From Cornus controversa (lineage: Eukaryota; Streptophyta; Magnoliopsida; Cornales; Cornaceae), in the NCBI GenBank assembly GCA_026545225.1, contig CM048853.1, positions 45,586,755-45,650,754 of the forward strand: a DNA stretch of 64,000 bases. Direction: 5' to 3'. The notes beneath the pieces were generated by a model. It was not told the DNA's origin. It did no database searches and worked only from the letters and a program-made list of their open reading frames with translations. A program made the translations under genes and the position numbers. Positions 12,681-22,508 of this stretch are shown here, piece by piece. Positions within the stretch are counted from its first letter, which is position 1, and each line of letters begins with the position of its first letter.

Positions 12681-15154
12681 CATATTGCTAGTCCCTTAGC
12701 AATAGAATAAAATAAAACTAAAACAAAGAAACTACTAAACAGTAACTAAACTACCCAACTCCACTTTCGTGGGAGAAACGATTGCATTTAGCATATGCAA
12801 TAAGCCTTTAAACCCCTAGGTTCCCCCTAGTGGACGAGTATAGTCTCGTGAGGGTTTCCAGAAATGTTACCCACAAACATTCAAAATTCTGTTTCAACAT
12901 TAATTCAAGAAGAAGATTACAATATATAGTTACAAACTTACATTCAAGAATAATTTCAAACTTTCAAATTCCATAATTCAAATCAATGGTCCCCATGCAT
13001 AATTCACATCAACATATCTCAAAATAATCAACTCTAGTTTCCTCGTGTAAAGTGAACTAGCAGTCATCTCATGTAGCATAACCAAGCTCTAAATATATTA
13101 AGGCACATACCCCTTCAATTCACTAGCTCCCCTTATTGAAATCATACTTCCCAACATGCATACATGACTTTCTATTTTTTTTCATCATTCCTTTTTTCAT
13201 TGCTTCATTGGTTGTGCAATGTCTTGATCTATTAAGCTTTCTGAAAGATCCATGTAGCAAGCTTTCAGTCAGTGACTCCCAAACCAGATGGCTTTAGGGC
13301 ACTAGGCTTTAAGATACCCTGAAGACCTAATTACTCGAATCAGTCAGGCTACAAATCAAGACAACCAATGCTCATCTTTTCTCACCCTTTCACTTTTGAC
13401 GCGAACACTCCGTGCTTCCTGAGGCATAGAGGCCCGGTTACTCATGAAAAGGATCAAATTGATTTGCTTATTTATCACTTTTTTTTTCTTTTTTTTTTTT
13501 CACTTCTTTTCTTTCTTTTTTCATTGAAGTCAAGTAAAACACATCATCGGTACTCATTCTCAAGAGATACTAATTAATATCAAGCATATGTAACTCAATA
13601 ACTCAAAACCACAGTTTATACCCCCATAAGACTATGCTAGTGTGTCTGTGCATGTAAGGAAACTAAAATTAATCATCCCAAAGCATGTTATTGCAAACCA
13701 TGATTCAAACCACTTAATTTAAATCACAGTTTTCAAAAATTCAAAACATACTCAAAAATTGCAAGTTATGCACCTACATAAGGTATTAATCCTTTGAATC
13801 ATGTCAAAACATACTATCTAAAAATAAAACAAAATAAAATAAAAAAACAAACTAAGAAAATAAAATAAAATAAAAAAAAATCCTAATACAAAAAGAATTT
13901 CACACAAATTTCCCCCCATATGCAATAAAGCACATAAATAGGCATCGCCTCACCCCCAAACTTAAACTGTACATTGTCCTCAATGTACTATCAATTAAAG
14001 CAAAGAGAAGAGTAAGAACGATGTTACCAGAAATTCGGAGAGGTAGTGGCAAGAAAATATAGTAAACCAATAGTATGAAGGCAATGCAAGCACACCCCCA
14101 AACTTGGATGTTTCAACCTGTCAAAACAAACCACTATACCCCAAAGACCAAGTGAAATAGTATGGGTGAAAATAAATATGAAATAAATTTTTTTTTTTTT
14201 TTTTTTTTAAACTGAAGAAAGAAAGATAGAAAAAAAACAATATGAAAAATAAAATAAAGAAGAAAAGAAAAAAATAAAAATACAAAAAAATAGTTACCTC
14301 CGAAAAAATCAAGGAGAAGGTGGTGCCGAAGCATCTAAGTCATGGCTGGAATGGCGCACCAAAATCAACCAACTAGTCCACAAAGAATTTGTAATGTCCT
14401 CCCCCAAACTTGTAGCACAAAACCTCTCAAAGAAATCCAACCAATTTTTCAAACAAAGTCTACTTCCTTGTGAAGAAGAAACTTGAGAAAATTGATCATT
14501 TAATGGGGATGGAGAAAAGTAGATTGGAATGAATGATGATGGTGATGAATGATGATGATCAAGTAGTGTTATGAAATATTTTTAGAGTGTATTTTGATGT
14601 TGGAGAGGCACAAAGAGTCACCAAAGTGATGCATTTACGGGTGGGAGCAAGTAAGGCATGAAGAAGGAGCAAAACTAGCAAAAATCCAAGCAGTTGGGCA
14701 TGTGGGGGCATGGGCGATCGATCCCCCTAGGGCTGGGCGATCGATCGCCCAGCTGTTGTGAGGGACAATTTCAAATTTTAATGGGGCGATCGATCCCCCT
14801 TCAAAGGGGCGATCGATCCCCCCTGCTGGAGCATGTTTAGTCTCTATCGCCAAGGGTCGACCGGGAAGGTTATTTTTGAAGGGTCTATCGCCCAAGGTCG
14901 ACCGAGACCTCTCTTTTTCACCTATTTTTACTTCAAATACCTCGGTACACCTCTTGACATCCCCCGGAAGCAACTTATACATCAAAAACTCAAAGAAAAC
15001 ACATTAAAACACACCTAATAATTGAAAGAAAAACTAAGAAAACATGAACTAAAAATTAAAAGAAAGAAAACTAAAGAAATTAAATGGATAGAAATACATA
15101 CAACCCCTACAATTTAACGTCCGTAGGCGACGGTCATCGACTTCAATTGAAAGT
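12681..15154 (-). other. Non-coding internal region of Athila-like element
   Basis: About 2.5 kb between the gag stop and the polypurine tract hold no recognisable pol or env domain. There are poly-T and A/T-rich runs (13470-13520, 14190-14210), three extra polypurine-like boxes and a GATCGATC-rich block (14711-14908). Open frames on either strand here are low-complexity. Confidence 0.75.
14711..14908. repeat. GATCGATC-rich palindromic block
   Basis: GGGCGATCGATCCCCC occurs three times, near 14712, 14785 and 14805. A 22-bp perfect palindrome centred on GATCGATC lies at 14732-14753. Two related TATCGCC...GGTCGACCG units follow at about 14845 and 14886. The block is far GC-richer than the rest of the element. 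Confidence 0.8.
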
Positions 15155-17479
15155 TCACCCAATGCCACATCGCTTGAGGATATTTAACTTCATCCCCTCT
15201 ATATGATCCTCACCTCCTTGTGTCAAACTCGAAGTACCCGGAAGGATCGCATTGGCTTCTAAAAATATATATCCTTCCCTTGAATTCAATTCAAACCATG
15301 GAAGAGACTCCATTGATGGCACTAGAGGAGTGCTAGAAAGAGAAGAAAATGGGTCAATCGGAATCTTCCAAGGTGGCTTATCTTTCATGGCCACTAACTC
15401 AAGCATATCATTCACCCCCGCGATGGACTTCACATCATCTCGAGATAGAGCAAACGGGGCAATTTCTTCCACACAATCACCAATTTCATCTATGAAGAAA
15501 CACTCATTCTCATCTGGAGGCTGTTCAATGGCATTAAAAATATTCAATTTTACCTTCATGTTGCCAAATGATATATCCATGATCCCCGCTCTACAATTAA
15601 CACGAGCATTAGCAGTAGCTAGAAACGGACGACCAAGGATGACTGGAATGTGCCTCTTCGGATTATGCACTGGCTCGGTATCTAGAACAATGAAGTCCAC
15701 TGGGAAATAGAATTTATCCACCTTGATGATGACATCTTCAATGATCCCACGAGGTCGTTTGGTTGATCTATCCGCAAACTGCAAAACCACCGTGGTAGGC
15801 TTCAATTCTCCCAAACCCAACTGTAGGTAAACCGAGTAAGGCAATAAATTCACACTTGCACCTAAATCCAGAAGAGCTTTTTCCACATGGTGCTCCCCAA
15901 TGATACATGAGATAGTTGGAGCACCAGGATCTTTGTACTTGGGAGGAGTGCACTGCTGAATTATAGAACTCACTTGTTGTGGCAGCATCACTCTCTTTGG
16001 AACATGGCTCATTGATCTCCTTTTCTGAGTGCACAAGTCCTTCAAGAATTTGGCATAAGGAGGAATCTGTTTGATGGCATCAAGGAGTGGTATATTAATC
16101 TTCACTTGTCGAAACACCTCCATCATGTCATGCAACTTGTCTCCTTGTTTCCTCAACTTGGATGCTTCTCTTAAACGTTGTGGGAAAGGAGCTTTGGGCT
16201 CATATAAATTTTCAGCAATTGGACTCATGAGCACCTCTTCTTGATCATTCTTCTTCTCGTCCACCTTGTTATCAATTACTTTTCCACTTCTCAAAGTGGT
16301 GATGGCTTGAACCTCCTCAAGATGTGGGTTGCTTAAAGAATCATGCATCCCTATAGGATTGGCAATGGGTTGACTTGGTAGCTTTTCCTCTTCTCTTTTA
16401 CTCAAGGCATTGGCAAGTTGTCCAAACTGAGATTCCAGTTTGGCAATTGATTGAGAGTGAGAATGTACCAATTGAGCAGTGGATTGAAGTACTTCAGCAA
16501 TAGAGTCAAGCTTGTCAAGTTTTGCTAGGGCAAGCATCATCTTATCTTCAAGAGCCGAACTCTTTGGTGGCATAGGAACTTGTGCTTCATATGGTTGTGG
16601 AGGCACATAGTTTTGAGGATGAAAAGTGGGCTGAATTACTGAAGATGGATTAGAAACTTGACCAGTTGCCATGAGTTGCACCATTCTTTGTGCCACAGCA
16701 TCCACAATGGTAGACATAGCATCTGTAGAATCAATATCAAAAATATCAGCTATCCTCCTTGTATTGGATGGTCTGCTCGAACGAGATGAAGACATACGTT
16801 GTAAAGAATTGTCACTAAGGTTCTCGAACAAAGTCCATGCTTCATCTTCGCTTTTTAACATGAAAGTACCCCCACATGATGCATCCACCATCTGTTTGTT
16901 ACTCTCTGTTAGCCCCTCATAGAAACACTGCACTAACTGCCACTTTAGAACTTGGTGATGAGGACACTTCCTAAGAAGGTCCTTGAATCTCTCCCATGTC
17001 TCATAAAATTGTTCCCCCTCAAATTGAGAGAAACCAGTGATAGCACGTCTGAATTGATTGGTCCTTCCTATCGGAAAATATTTTTTCAAGAACTCACTTT
17101 GCATTTGAGTCCATGTAGTGATAGAGTCTGCCGGTAGAGATCTGAACCAATACTTGGCCTTCTCCTTTAGAGAGAATGGAAAGAGTCGCATCCTAAAAGC
17201 ATCTTCTGAGAAGTTATGAATTTTTGTTGTCGAGCAAACTTCTATAAAATCATCTAAGTGCTTGTACGGATCTTCATCAGTCAGCCCGAAGTAGGATGGC
17301 AACATCTGAATGATACTGGGCTTGATCTCATAGCTCTGTGCAGTCACATTAGGCAATTGAAATTCAGCTGGCGAATTGTATGTATCTGGGACATAGTAAT
17401 CTCTGAGTAAACGCGCCCTCTCCACAACAGCATTAGGCACAATATTGTTGTCCTCATTGTTATCACGCACACCAGCCAT
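15155..17479 (-). CDS. gag: Athila-like Gag-protease polyprotein, 774 aa
   Basis: This encodes the capsid protein of the element, fused to an aspartic protease. I chose ATG 17479 (MAGVRDNNED); the open frame extends 18 codons upstream without another ATG. The retrotransposon gag domain lies at about residues 70-210, with DPYKHLDDFIEVC, KAKYWFRSLPAD and QFYETWERFKDLLRKCPHH. A Gln/Pro-rich linker and a helical segment rich in SIAKLESQFGQLA follow. A retropepsin-like domain begins near residue 520 with the active site LLDLGASVN (Asp538) and ends with VILGRPFLATA. The Leu in Asp-Leu-Gly replaces the usual Ser or Thr and is typical of Athila. No CCHC zinc knuckle is seen. The frame has no stop, in contrast to every other retroelement gene in the window. 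It ends at 15155 with no pol downstream. Confidence 0.92.
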   Translation of the reverse strand: MAGVRDNNEDNNIVPNAVVERARLLRDYYVPDTYNSPAEFQLPNVTAQSYEIKPSIIQMLPSYFGLTDEDPYKHLDDFIEVCSTTKIHNFSEDAFRMRLFPFSLKEKAKYWFRSLPADSITTWTQMQSEFLKKYFPIGRTNQFRRAITGFSQFEGEQFYETWERFKDLLRKCPHHQVLKWQLVQCFYEGLTESNKQMVDASCGGTFMLKSEDEAWTLFENLSDNSLQRMSSSRSSRPSNTRRIADIFDIDSTDAMSTIVDAVAQRMVQLMATGQVSNPSSVIQPTFHPQNYVPPQPYEAQVPMPPKSSALEDKMMLALAKLDKLDSIAEVLQSTAQLVHSHSQSIAKLESQFGQLANALSKREEEKLPSQPIANPIGMHDSLSNPHLEEVQAITTLRSGKVIDNKVDEKKNDQEEVLMSPIAENLYEPKAPFPQRLREASKLRKQGDKLHDMMEVFRQVKINIPLLDAIKQIPPYAKFLKDLCTQKRRSMSHVPKRVMLPQQVSSIIQQCTPPKYKDPGAPTISCIIGEHHVEKALLDLGASVNLLPYSVYLQLGLGELKPTTVVLQFADRSTKRPRGIIEDVIIKVDKFYFPVDFIVLDTEPVHNPKRHIPVILGRPFLATANARVNCRAGIMDISFGNMKVKLNIFNAIEQPPDENECFFIDEIGDCVEEIAPFALSRDDVKSIAGVNDMLELVAMKDKPPWKIPIDPFSSLSSTPLVPSMESLPWFELNSREGYIFLEANAILPGTSSLTQGGEDHIEGMKLNILKRCGIG

Positions 17480-17730
17480 GACATGAATAATTTCTTCCTC
17501 TTGCTCAATGGTATGGTGATTGAAGTCCCTCAAAAGAAAACAAAAATAAAATAATACAAATTAGTAGCAAAATAAAAAATCTAAAAAAAATAAATAATAA
17601 ATAAAAAAATAAAACAAATTAGTATCTGAAATAAAACAAAAACAAAATTAAAAGCAAAATAAAAAAAAATTCCTAAATTAAAAATTCAATTAAAATTAAT
17701 TCTGTACAATCCAATCAATCAAATAGATAA
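17480..17730 (-). other. 5' leader of the Athila-like element
   Basis: A-rich untranslated leader between the primer-binding site and the gag start; no motif beyond A/T runs. Confidence 0.6.
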
Positions 17731-17748
17731 TCCCCGGCAACGGCGCCA
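17731..17748 (-). other. Primer-binding site, tRNA-Asp
   Basis: The plus strand reads TCCCCGGCAACGGCGCCA, the 3' end of plant tRNA-Asp including CCA. The minus-strand element therefore carries TGGCGCCGTTGCCGGGGA five bases after its 5' LTR. This primer is used by Athila elements. Confidence 0.9.
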
Positions 17749-17753
17749 AAAAT

Positions 17754-19187
17754 TGATTCGTGTGTGAGTGTGACTCAAAAAGTATATCAATTAAAATTTC
17801 CACACTTCGCAATAGAACGAATTCCTTGCAGAATAGGGCTATCGAAAGGAATGGGTGTCGAACCTCAAGGACTATGGTCTGACTGTGTTGAATTGTTAGG
17901 ACTAATTCTAATTAAATTTAAAAGAAATAAGTTCTGATTTTTAATTCTAAATTAACTAATGAAGCAATTGAACAAAAGCAAGAAAAACTAAGGAGTGTAG
18001 AGAATATAAGATAAGTCTAGGGTAATTGATTTCACCACTAACTTCACAATCAAGGGTCAATTGAACTAACTATGGGGCATCATATCATGCATAAGTGGTG
18101 TCGGTGGCTACAAGCTCACCTCCATCCGTCAAGAAGATAACATATGATTAAGGCTAAGTCATGGACTATCTTCGATTGGCATGAGCCATCTGCCTAACTA
18201 CTCTAATCTAGGGTGCAGTATGGTTCATCTTCTCTAGGCATAATCCATCAAAGCTTTTAATGATATATTCAGTGAAAACCATTGTGTAATAATCACTCTC
18301 ATGATCACAGAAAATAAGAGGGACGAGTTCAATAACAACAATCAAGTATCTAAGACAAGATAAGAAATCATTGAAACTGAATTTATAAGACTTTTATTGC
18401 TCAATTCAATAATAAGAATCCTCTAAATTACACAATCTATGAATGAATACAAAAATCCCCAATAATTAGAACAATCAAACCAGTGATGTTTAGTTAGGGC
18501 TCCATCAGAACCCTGGTGGCTGAACTAGCCGCTCATGATACGCCTTGTTCTCCAATGATTCTCTATTCCAAAAGCTCTTCAAAGCTGCTGCCAAGCCTTC
18601 TCAATACAGCCCTAATTTGTCACTTTAAATAGCCAAGAGAATACATCAAAGTCCTAATCCAATTAGGAATTAATTAGGTTTTCCCGCAGCACTAATCAGG
18701 TGGGTTTTTCCTGCTGACTTCGGCCCAACTTTTGACCCACTAGAAGTCCGATTCACGGAATTTTCGTGAAATACAAAAGTGTGCAGAATCGAATTTCGTT
18801 CAACCCCACGCGAGAATTATGTCGATTTGAGGCTCGGAAATAAGACTTCTGGTCTGTTTTCCAAAACGGGATTAAGACTGCATTATGCGCAGATTTGGGC
18901 TTCAGGCCCGAAACCTTCTTAAGCAGCTGTAATTCTCTTGGACCTCTTCCTTGGGCTGATTTGAGTTGAAATAAATGGTGGAATGGATCTCATTGATGTA
19001 GGCTTCATCTAACCCTCTTGCATGTCATCTTTAAAAGTCCAAAATCACGGTTTTAACTGAAATAATCATTAAGGCCCTGAAAATACAGAAAACACTAAAA
19101 CAAAGTAAAATCACAAAATAGTCTACCACTAAGAGAATAAAATACATAAGTTAAGAGGTTAGAATGCGTAACATTCGATGCCAATCA
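17754..19187 (-). repeat. 5' LTR of Athila-like element
   Basis: It is 1434 bp and matches 11233-12666 with no difference found by eye. The GTTAT duplication follows at 19188-19192. Confidence 0.95.
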
Positions 19188-19192
19188 GTTAT

Positions 19193-19330
19193 CATCTCAT
19201 TTCTAGTTTAAAACAAGAAAATTACTAAAAATAAGAAAATTACATAAAAATTAGGAAAATTCAAACTATGAAAAGTTTCTAAAATTTATAAAGTTAACCC
19301 TAGAAAATTAGGGAATCTGTGGCTGCATCA
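19193..19330 (-). repeat. LTR remnant (3' LTR) of second gypsy
   Basis: It ends on the plus strand in GAATCTGTGGCTGCATCA and matches 27496-27619 with a few changes. The Athila-like element inserted at its left edge. Confidence 0.75.
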
Positions 19331-19568
19331 GTCCCTCCGGGTTGGAAAGAACTCGCTTTCGAGTTTGAAATAAATTATCATGATCAATCACAAATCTGAA
19401 CATAGCTTTCCACCCCTTCTTTCTTCTTTTCCGAACTCGAATCAAATATAATAACCTTCTTATACTAACAAAGAATTCATTTGCACAATAATAATAGATT
19501 TTGTTATATTTCCTTTGAACTTAGGTAGATTGGCATAACTCTATGGAACACGTATCATGAACTATAAG

Positions 19569-20111
19569 TTAAATCAACTTTAATTTTTGTTCCAACAAAT
19601 GCTTAGCAATTGTTGTGCGCTCCAAGAATTCATACCAAATTATATCATAAAAGTGAAATCCACATTTTTTCATCTTCATAGATCCAAAAGCTTCATGATC
19701 AACCATATCTTCCAAGCTACGTAAACTTGTTTTAGTGCTCAAATCTTCAAACACCAATAAATGATCAGACTTGTATACTTGCAAATCTCTCGTTGATGAA
19801 AGGCTATGCGCTTCATTTTTTTCCATTGCTATTGTTACCACCACATTCTCACAACTACCACTATCGATAATCTTGTTACACACCTTTTCACCAATAGTGC
19901 AAATGGTGTGAAAGATGTCAGTGCGCAACAAGTCTTCTTCAATCTCATGTTTCGAAAGCAATAGTGACTTTCGCATGACCAGAAAGTCTCTTGCATCACT
20001 ATATATGATATCATCGTCCTCTTCATCTGTGGACTCATCATATTTTAGCTTGACCTCTGGGATTGCACCATCTCCTCTATTAGAATTTTTTACAAATTCA
20101 GGAATTTTCAC
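19569..20111 (-). pseudogene. Gypsy protease-region fragment
   Basis: An open frame of 180 codons contains IGEKVCNKIIDSGSCENVV, the DSG aspartic-protease motif of chromoviral-type plant gypsy elements, preceded by an acidic linker (DESTDEEDDD). The reverse transcriptase expected directly afterwards is missing. The frame ends close to the polypurine tract, so an internal deletion has joined protease to the 3' end. Confidence 0.7.
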
Positions 20112-20273
20112 CTTAAAGCCACAATCCCAATGCCTTTCAACAAATAGAATCGGTGTTGGTTTGGGTGTTATGTTACCGCAAAAAGAATTTACAAAATCCT
20201 CTTCAAGATTGTCATTCTCTTCATGAAACTCAAGAATATCGAATTTGATATTTGTCGGCCAACGACGGTCAGT

Positions 20274-20546
20274 TCACTCGTTGGCTGATCCATGGCCATG
20301 CGAAACATAGAATGGATATTTCGCGATAGCCTCGGTGCTTGACACATTGTCATCCACCAGAATATTGTCATCAACCGGTGGGTTGTTGTTAACCGACGGG
20401 TTGACACCACGTTGACCCAATAGGCGAGTCAACAACTCGACTTGTCTCTGCAAAAACTCTATCTCGTCTTCGTGTTGTTGGGGTAAGGGTTTAGTTGGAG
20501 CGTGCATCCTACAATTTTCTCCTCTCGGTGGTTGTCGTGGAGGCAT
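20274..20546 (-). pseudogene. Gypsy gag N-terminal fragment
   Basis: ATG 20546 follows the tRNA-Met primer site by about 30 bp. The 90-residue product has MPPRQPPRG, a helical segment EDEIEFLQRQVELLTRLLGQ and a low-complexity Asn/Asp tail, as in gypsy Gag N-termini. The capsid core is deleted. Confidence 0.65.
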
Positions 20547-20574
20547 GATTGAGCAGTCGGAAAGCCAAACCAAA

Positions 20575-20586
20575 GCTCTAATACCA
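20575..20586 (-). other. Primer-binding site, initiator tRNA-Met type
   Basis: The minus strand reads TGGTATTAGAGC, one change from the common TGGTATCAGAGC, two bases after the LTR end at 20589. Confidence 0.8.
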
Positions 20587-20588
20587 AA

Positions 20589-20813
20589 TGATGCCGCCCT
20601 ACCAAGAGGAGTCGACGAACTTGTCTTCACAACAATATCGAAACGAAATAAAAGAATTAAGCAATAGAAAGAAGAATTGAAAGCAAACTATAAGTTGCTG
20701 CAAATTATCTCTTCAAAAAAATTATCAAACCTTAACAATTACATGGCCTTATATACAGTTTCTTGCTCCTCAATCTATGTCGTAAATTAGACAACTAACA
20801 AATATAAATTAAA
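20589..20813 (-). repeat. LTR (5' LTR) of second gypsy, segment left of the MULE
   Basis: It begins TGATGCCGCC on the plus strand and stops at the MULE duplication TAAATTAAA. The LTR resumes at 27496. Without the MULE it is about 349 bp. Confidence 0.75.
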
Positions 20814-20858
20814 GGATAAAGTGCAAAAAACACCCCTGCTATATACAAACGGTGCAAT
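20814..20858 (+). repeat. MULE left terminal inverted repeat
   Basis: About 45 bp match the inverse of 27442-27486 with about three mismatches. GTGCAA motifs start at 20821, 20852, 20870 and 20901. Confidence 0.9.
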
Positions 20859-22508
20859 TACCCCCTATTGTGCAATAAACCCCCTACATTTTGTCAATGG
20901 GTGCAATTAAGGACAAATTATCAATTTGAGGAAAATTGATAAATGAAATGACGAAATTACCCTTATATTATAAAAAAATAAAAAATAAAAAAATCACATT
21001 ACTAAATTACCCTTATAAATATCTGCATTCCCAAACACACCCATACACCAGATATACCCAAACACACCCATACACCAGATATACCCAAACACACCTATAC
21101 ACTAGATACACCAGATATACCCAAACACACCCGAACATCAAAGATACCCAAACACTTCGATCTACTCCATTCGAACAAATGAACCCTAACCCTAATTCCC
21201 ATAGAGTCTCAGTCGCTGATGAATTATAATTTCATCTCTCTCACTCATTGATCATTCCAAGCCTACGCTCGTGAATCACTCATTGTTTGTTATTGTCCTT
21301 CGCTGATGATATTCTGTGAAGCTTCTGTCCGAACGAAGTAAAAGTAAGCTTCGTTGATGATCGTTCAGCTTCATTGACGACTAAGGGTATTGTTCGTTGT
21401 TGTCCTTCGCTGATGATGTTCGGTGAAGCTTCTGTCTGAACGAAGTGAAAGTAAGCTTCGTTGATGATCATTCGGCTTCATTGACGGCTAAGGGTGTATC
21501 TCTGTCGACGTGAAAAGGTGACGTGAAACGGGTTCAACAATCTCAGTGAAAGGTTTTTAACAATCCAGTGAACGTCTCAGAGGTAACATTAACATTTCTG
21601 TCATAAAATTAGGGATTTTGAATATTTGTGTTTCATTGTTATCTTAGGGCTTTTATCTGTAATTTAGATTTTAGTATTGCTAGTTAGGGTTTGTAATTTA
21701 CAGTTTTGTATTGTTAATTAGGGTTTAGTTAAATGAGGGCTTTGATTTTTAATTTACGTTTTTGTATTGTTAATTAGGGTTTAGTTATATGAGGGCTTTG
21801 ATTTGTAATTTACAGTTTTGTATTGTTAATTAGGGTTTAGTTAAATGAGGGCTTTGATTTTTAATTTACGTTTTTGTATTGTTAATTAGGGTTTAGTTAT
21901 ATGAGGGCTTTGATTTGTAATTTACAGTTAGGGTTTGCTATTGTTAGCTACATAAAATTTAGGGCTTTTTGCATGCATTTGTTTGTGGTTGTCTCCTTTT
22001 GCATGCATGTTGGTTTCCAATTAACTAATTCTAGTACGCATAGTGGTGGACCCTAATATAGTCTATAAATAAATGCAGCTATTGTAATAGTGGTGGACCC
22101 TATGTGTTTGTCAATTTGCTTTATGTTTTATGTTTGATGTGAACACAGTTTGTTTTATTTTAGTTTATGTTGTCTGTATTGACTTGCACAGTGATGGACC
22201 CTATGTGTTTGTCAATTTCAGTTATTTTTAATGTTTGACAGTGGTGGACCACTACAAATTGTGGCTTTTTATGTTATGGTCCATCAAGAAAGTACTGGTC
22301 CACCATTTAGGGCATTTTGTTGCATGCATATTAATATGCCTTTGACTTGTAGTAGTGGTCCCTCCATTATATTTGGTTTTTACTAAAACTGGTTTACTAA
22401 TTTTTATTGTGAGCTGGCATGTATATTGCATGACGGATCCATAGATCCCGCTCTAATATACATGCATAGCAAATTGTTTTAACTTGCAGTTATTTGTTGC
22501 ACTATTTG
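20859..22508 (+). other. MULE 5' region and leader
   Basis: Non-coding. It holds a minisatellite (21033-21150) of CACACCCATACACCAGATAT units. A 107-bp direct duplication follows (21283-21389 and 21390-21496). Four 56-bp units containing ATTAGGGTTTAG begin at 21717, 21773, 21829 and 21885. GTGGTGGACCCTA-type words recur between 22040 and 22270. TTTTAACTTGCAG at about 22478-22490 is a candidate splice acceptor just before the transposase start, suggesting a 5'-UTR intron. Confidence 0.6.

Larger units (their letters stand above)
11233..19187 (-). mobile_element. Complete young Athila-like gag-only LTR retrotransposon (TR-GAG type)
   Basis: Two LTRs of exactly 1434 bp (11233-12666 and 17754-19187) look identical by eye and both have TG...CA ends. 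They are flanked by the perfect 5-bp duplication GTTAT (11228-11232 and 19188-19192). The element lies on the minus strand, with a tRNA-Asp primer site next to the 5' LTR and a G-rich polypurine tract next to the 3' LTR. The only coding frame is gag-protease. There is no reverse transcriptase, RNase H, integrase or env, so it must use enzymes from another element. Confidence 0.95.

Noticed and set aside
14121-14334. Phe/Lys-rich minus-strand frames
   Set aside because: They arise from poly-T and A-rich runs in the non-coding part of the Athila-like element.
14635-14985. 116-codon minus-strand frame with repeated IDRP and GGSIA words
   Set aside because: It is produced by the GATCGATC repeat block. 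No start context, domain or homologue is known, so it is kept only as a repeat observation.
15252-17137. Plus-strand open frames opposite gag-protease
   Set aside because: They overlap an intact, recognisable gag-protease on the other strand.
17731-17748. tRNA-Asp gene
   Set aside because: Only the last 18 bases of the tRNA, including CCA, are present. Its place beside the LTR makes it a primer-binding site.
22494-22508. In-frame codons upstream of the transposase ATG
   Set aside because: The frame is open but begins at TTG. The first ATG is 22509, which also opens the conserved N-terminal domain.
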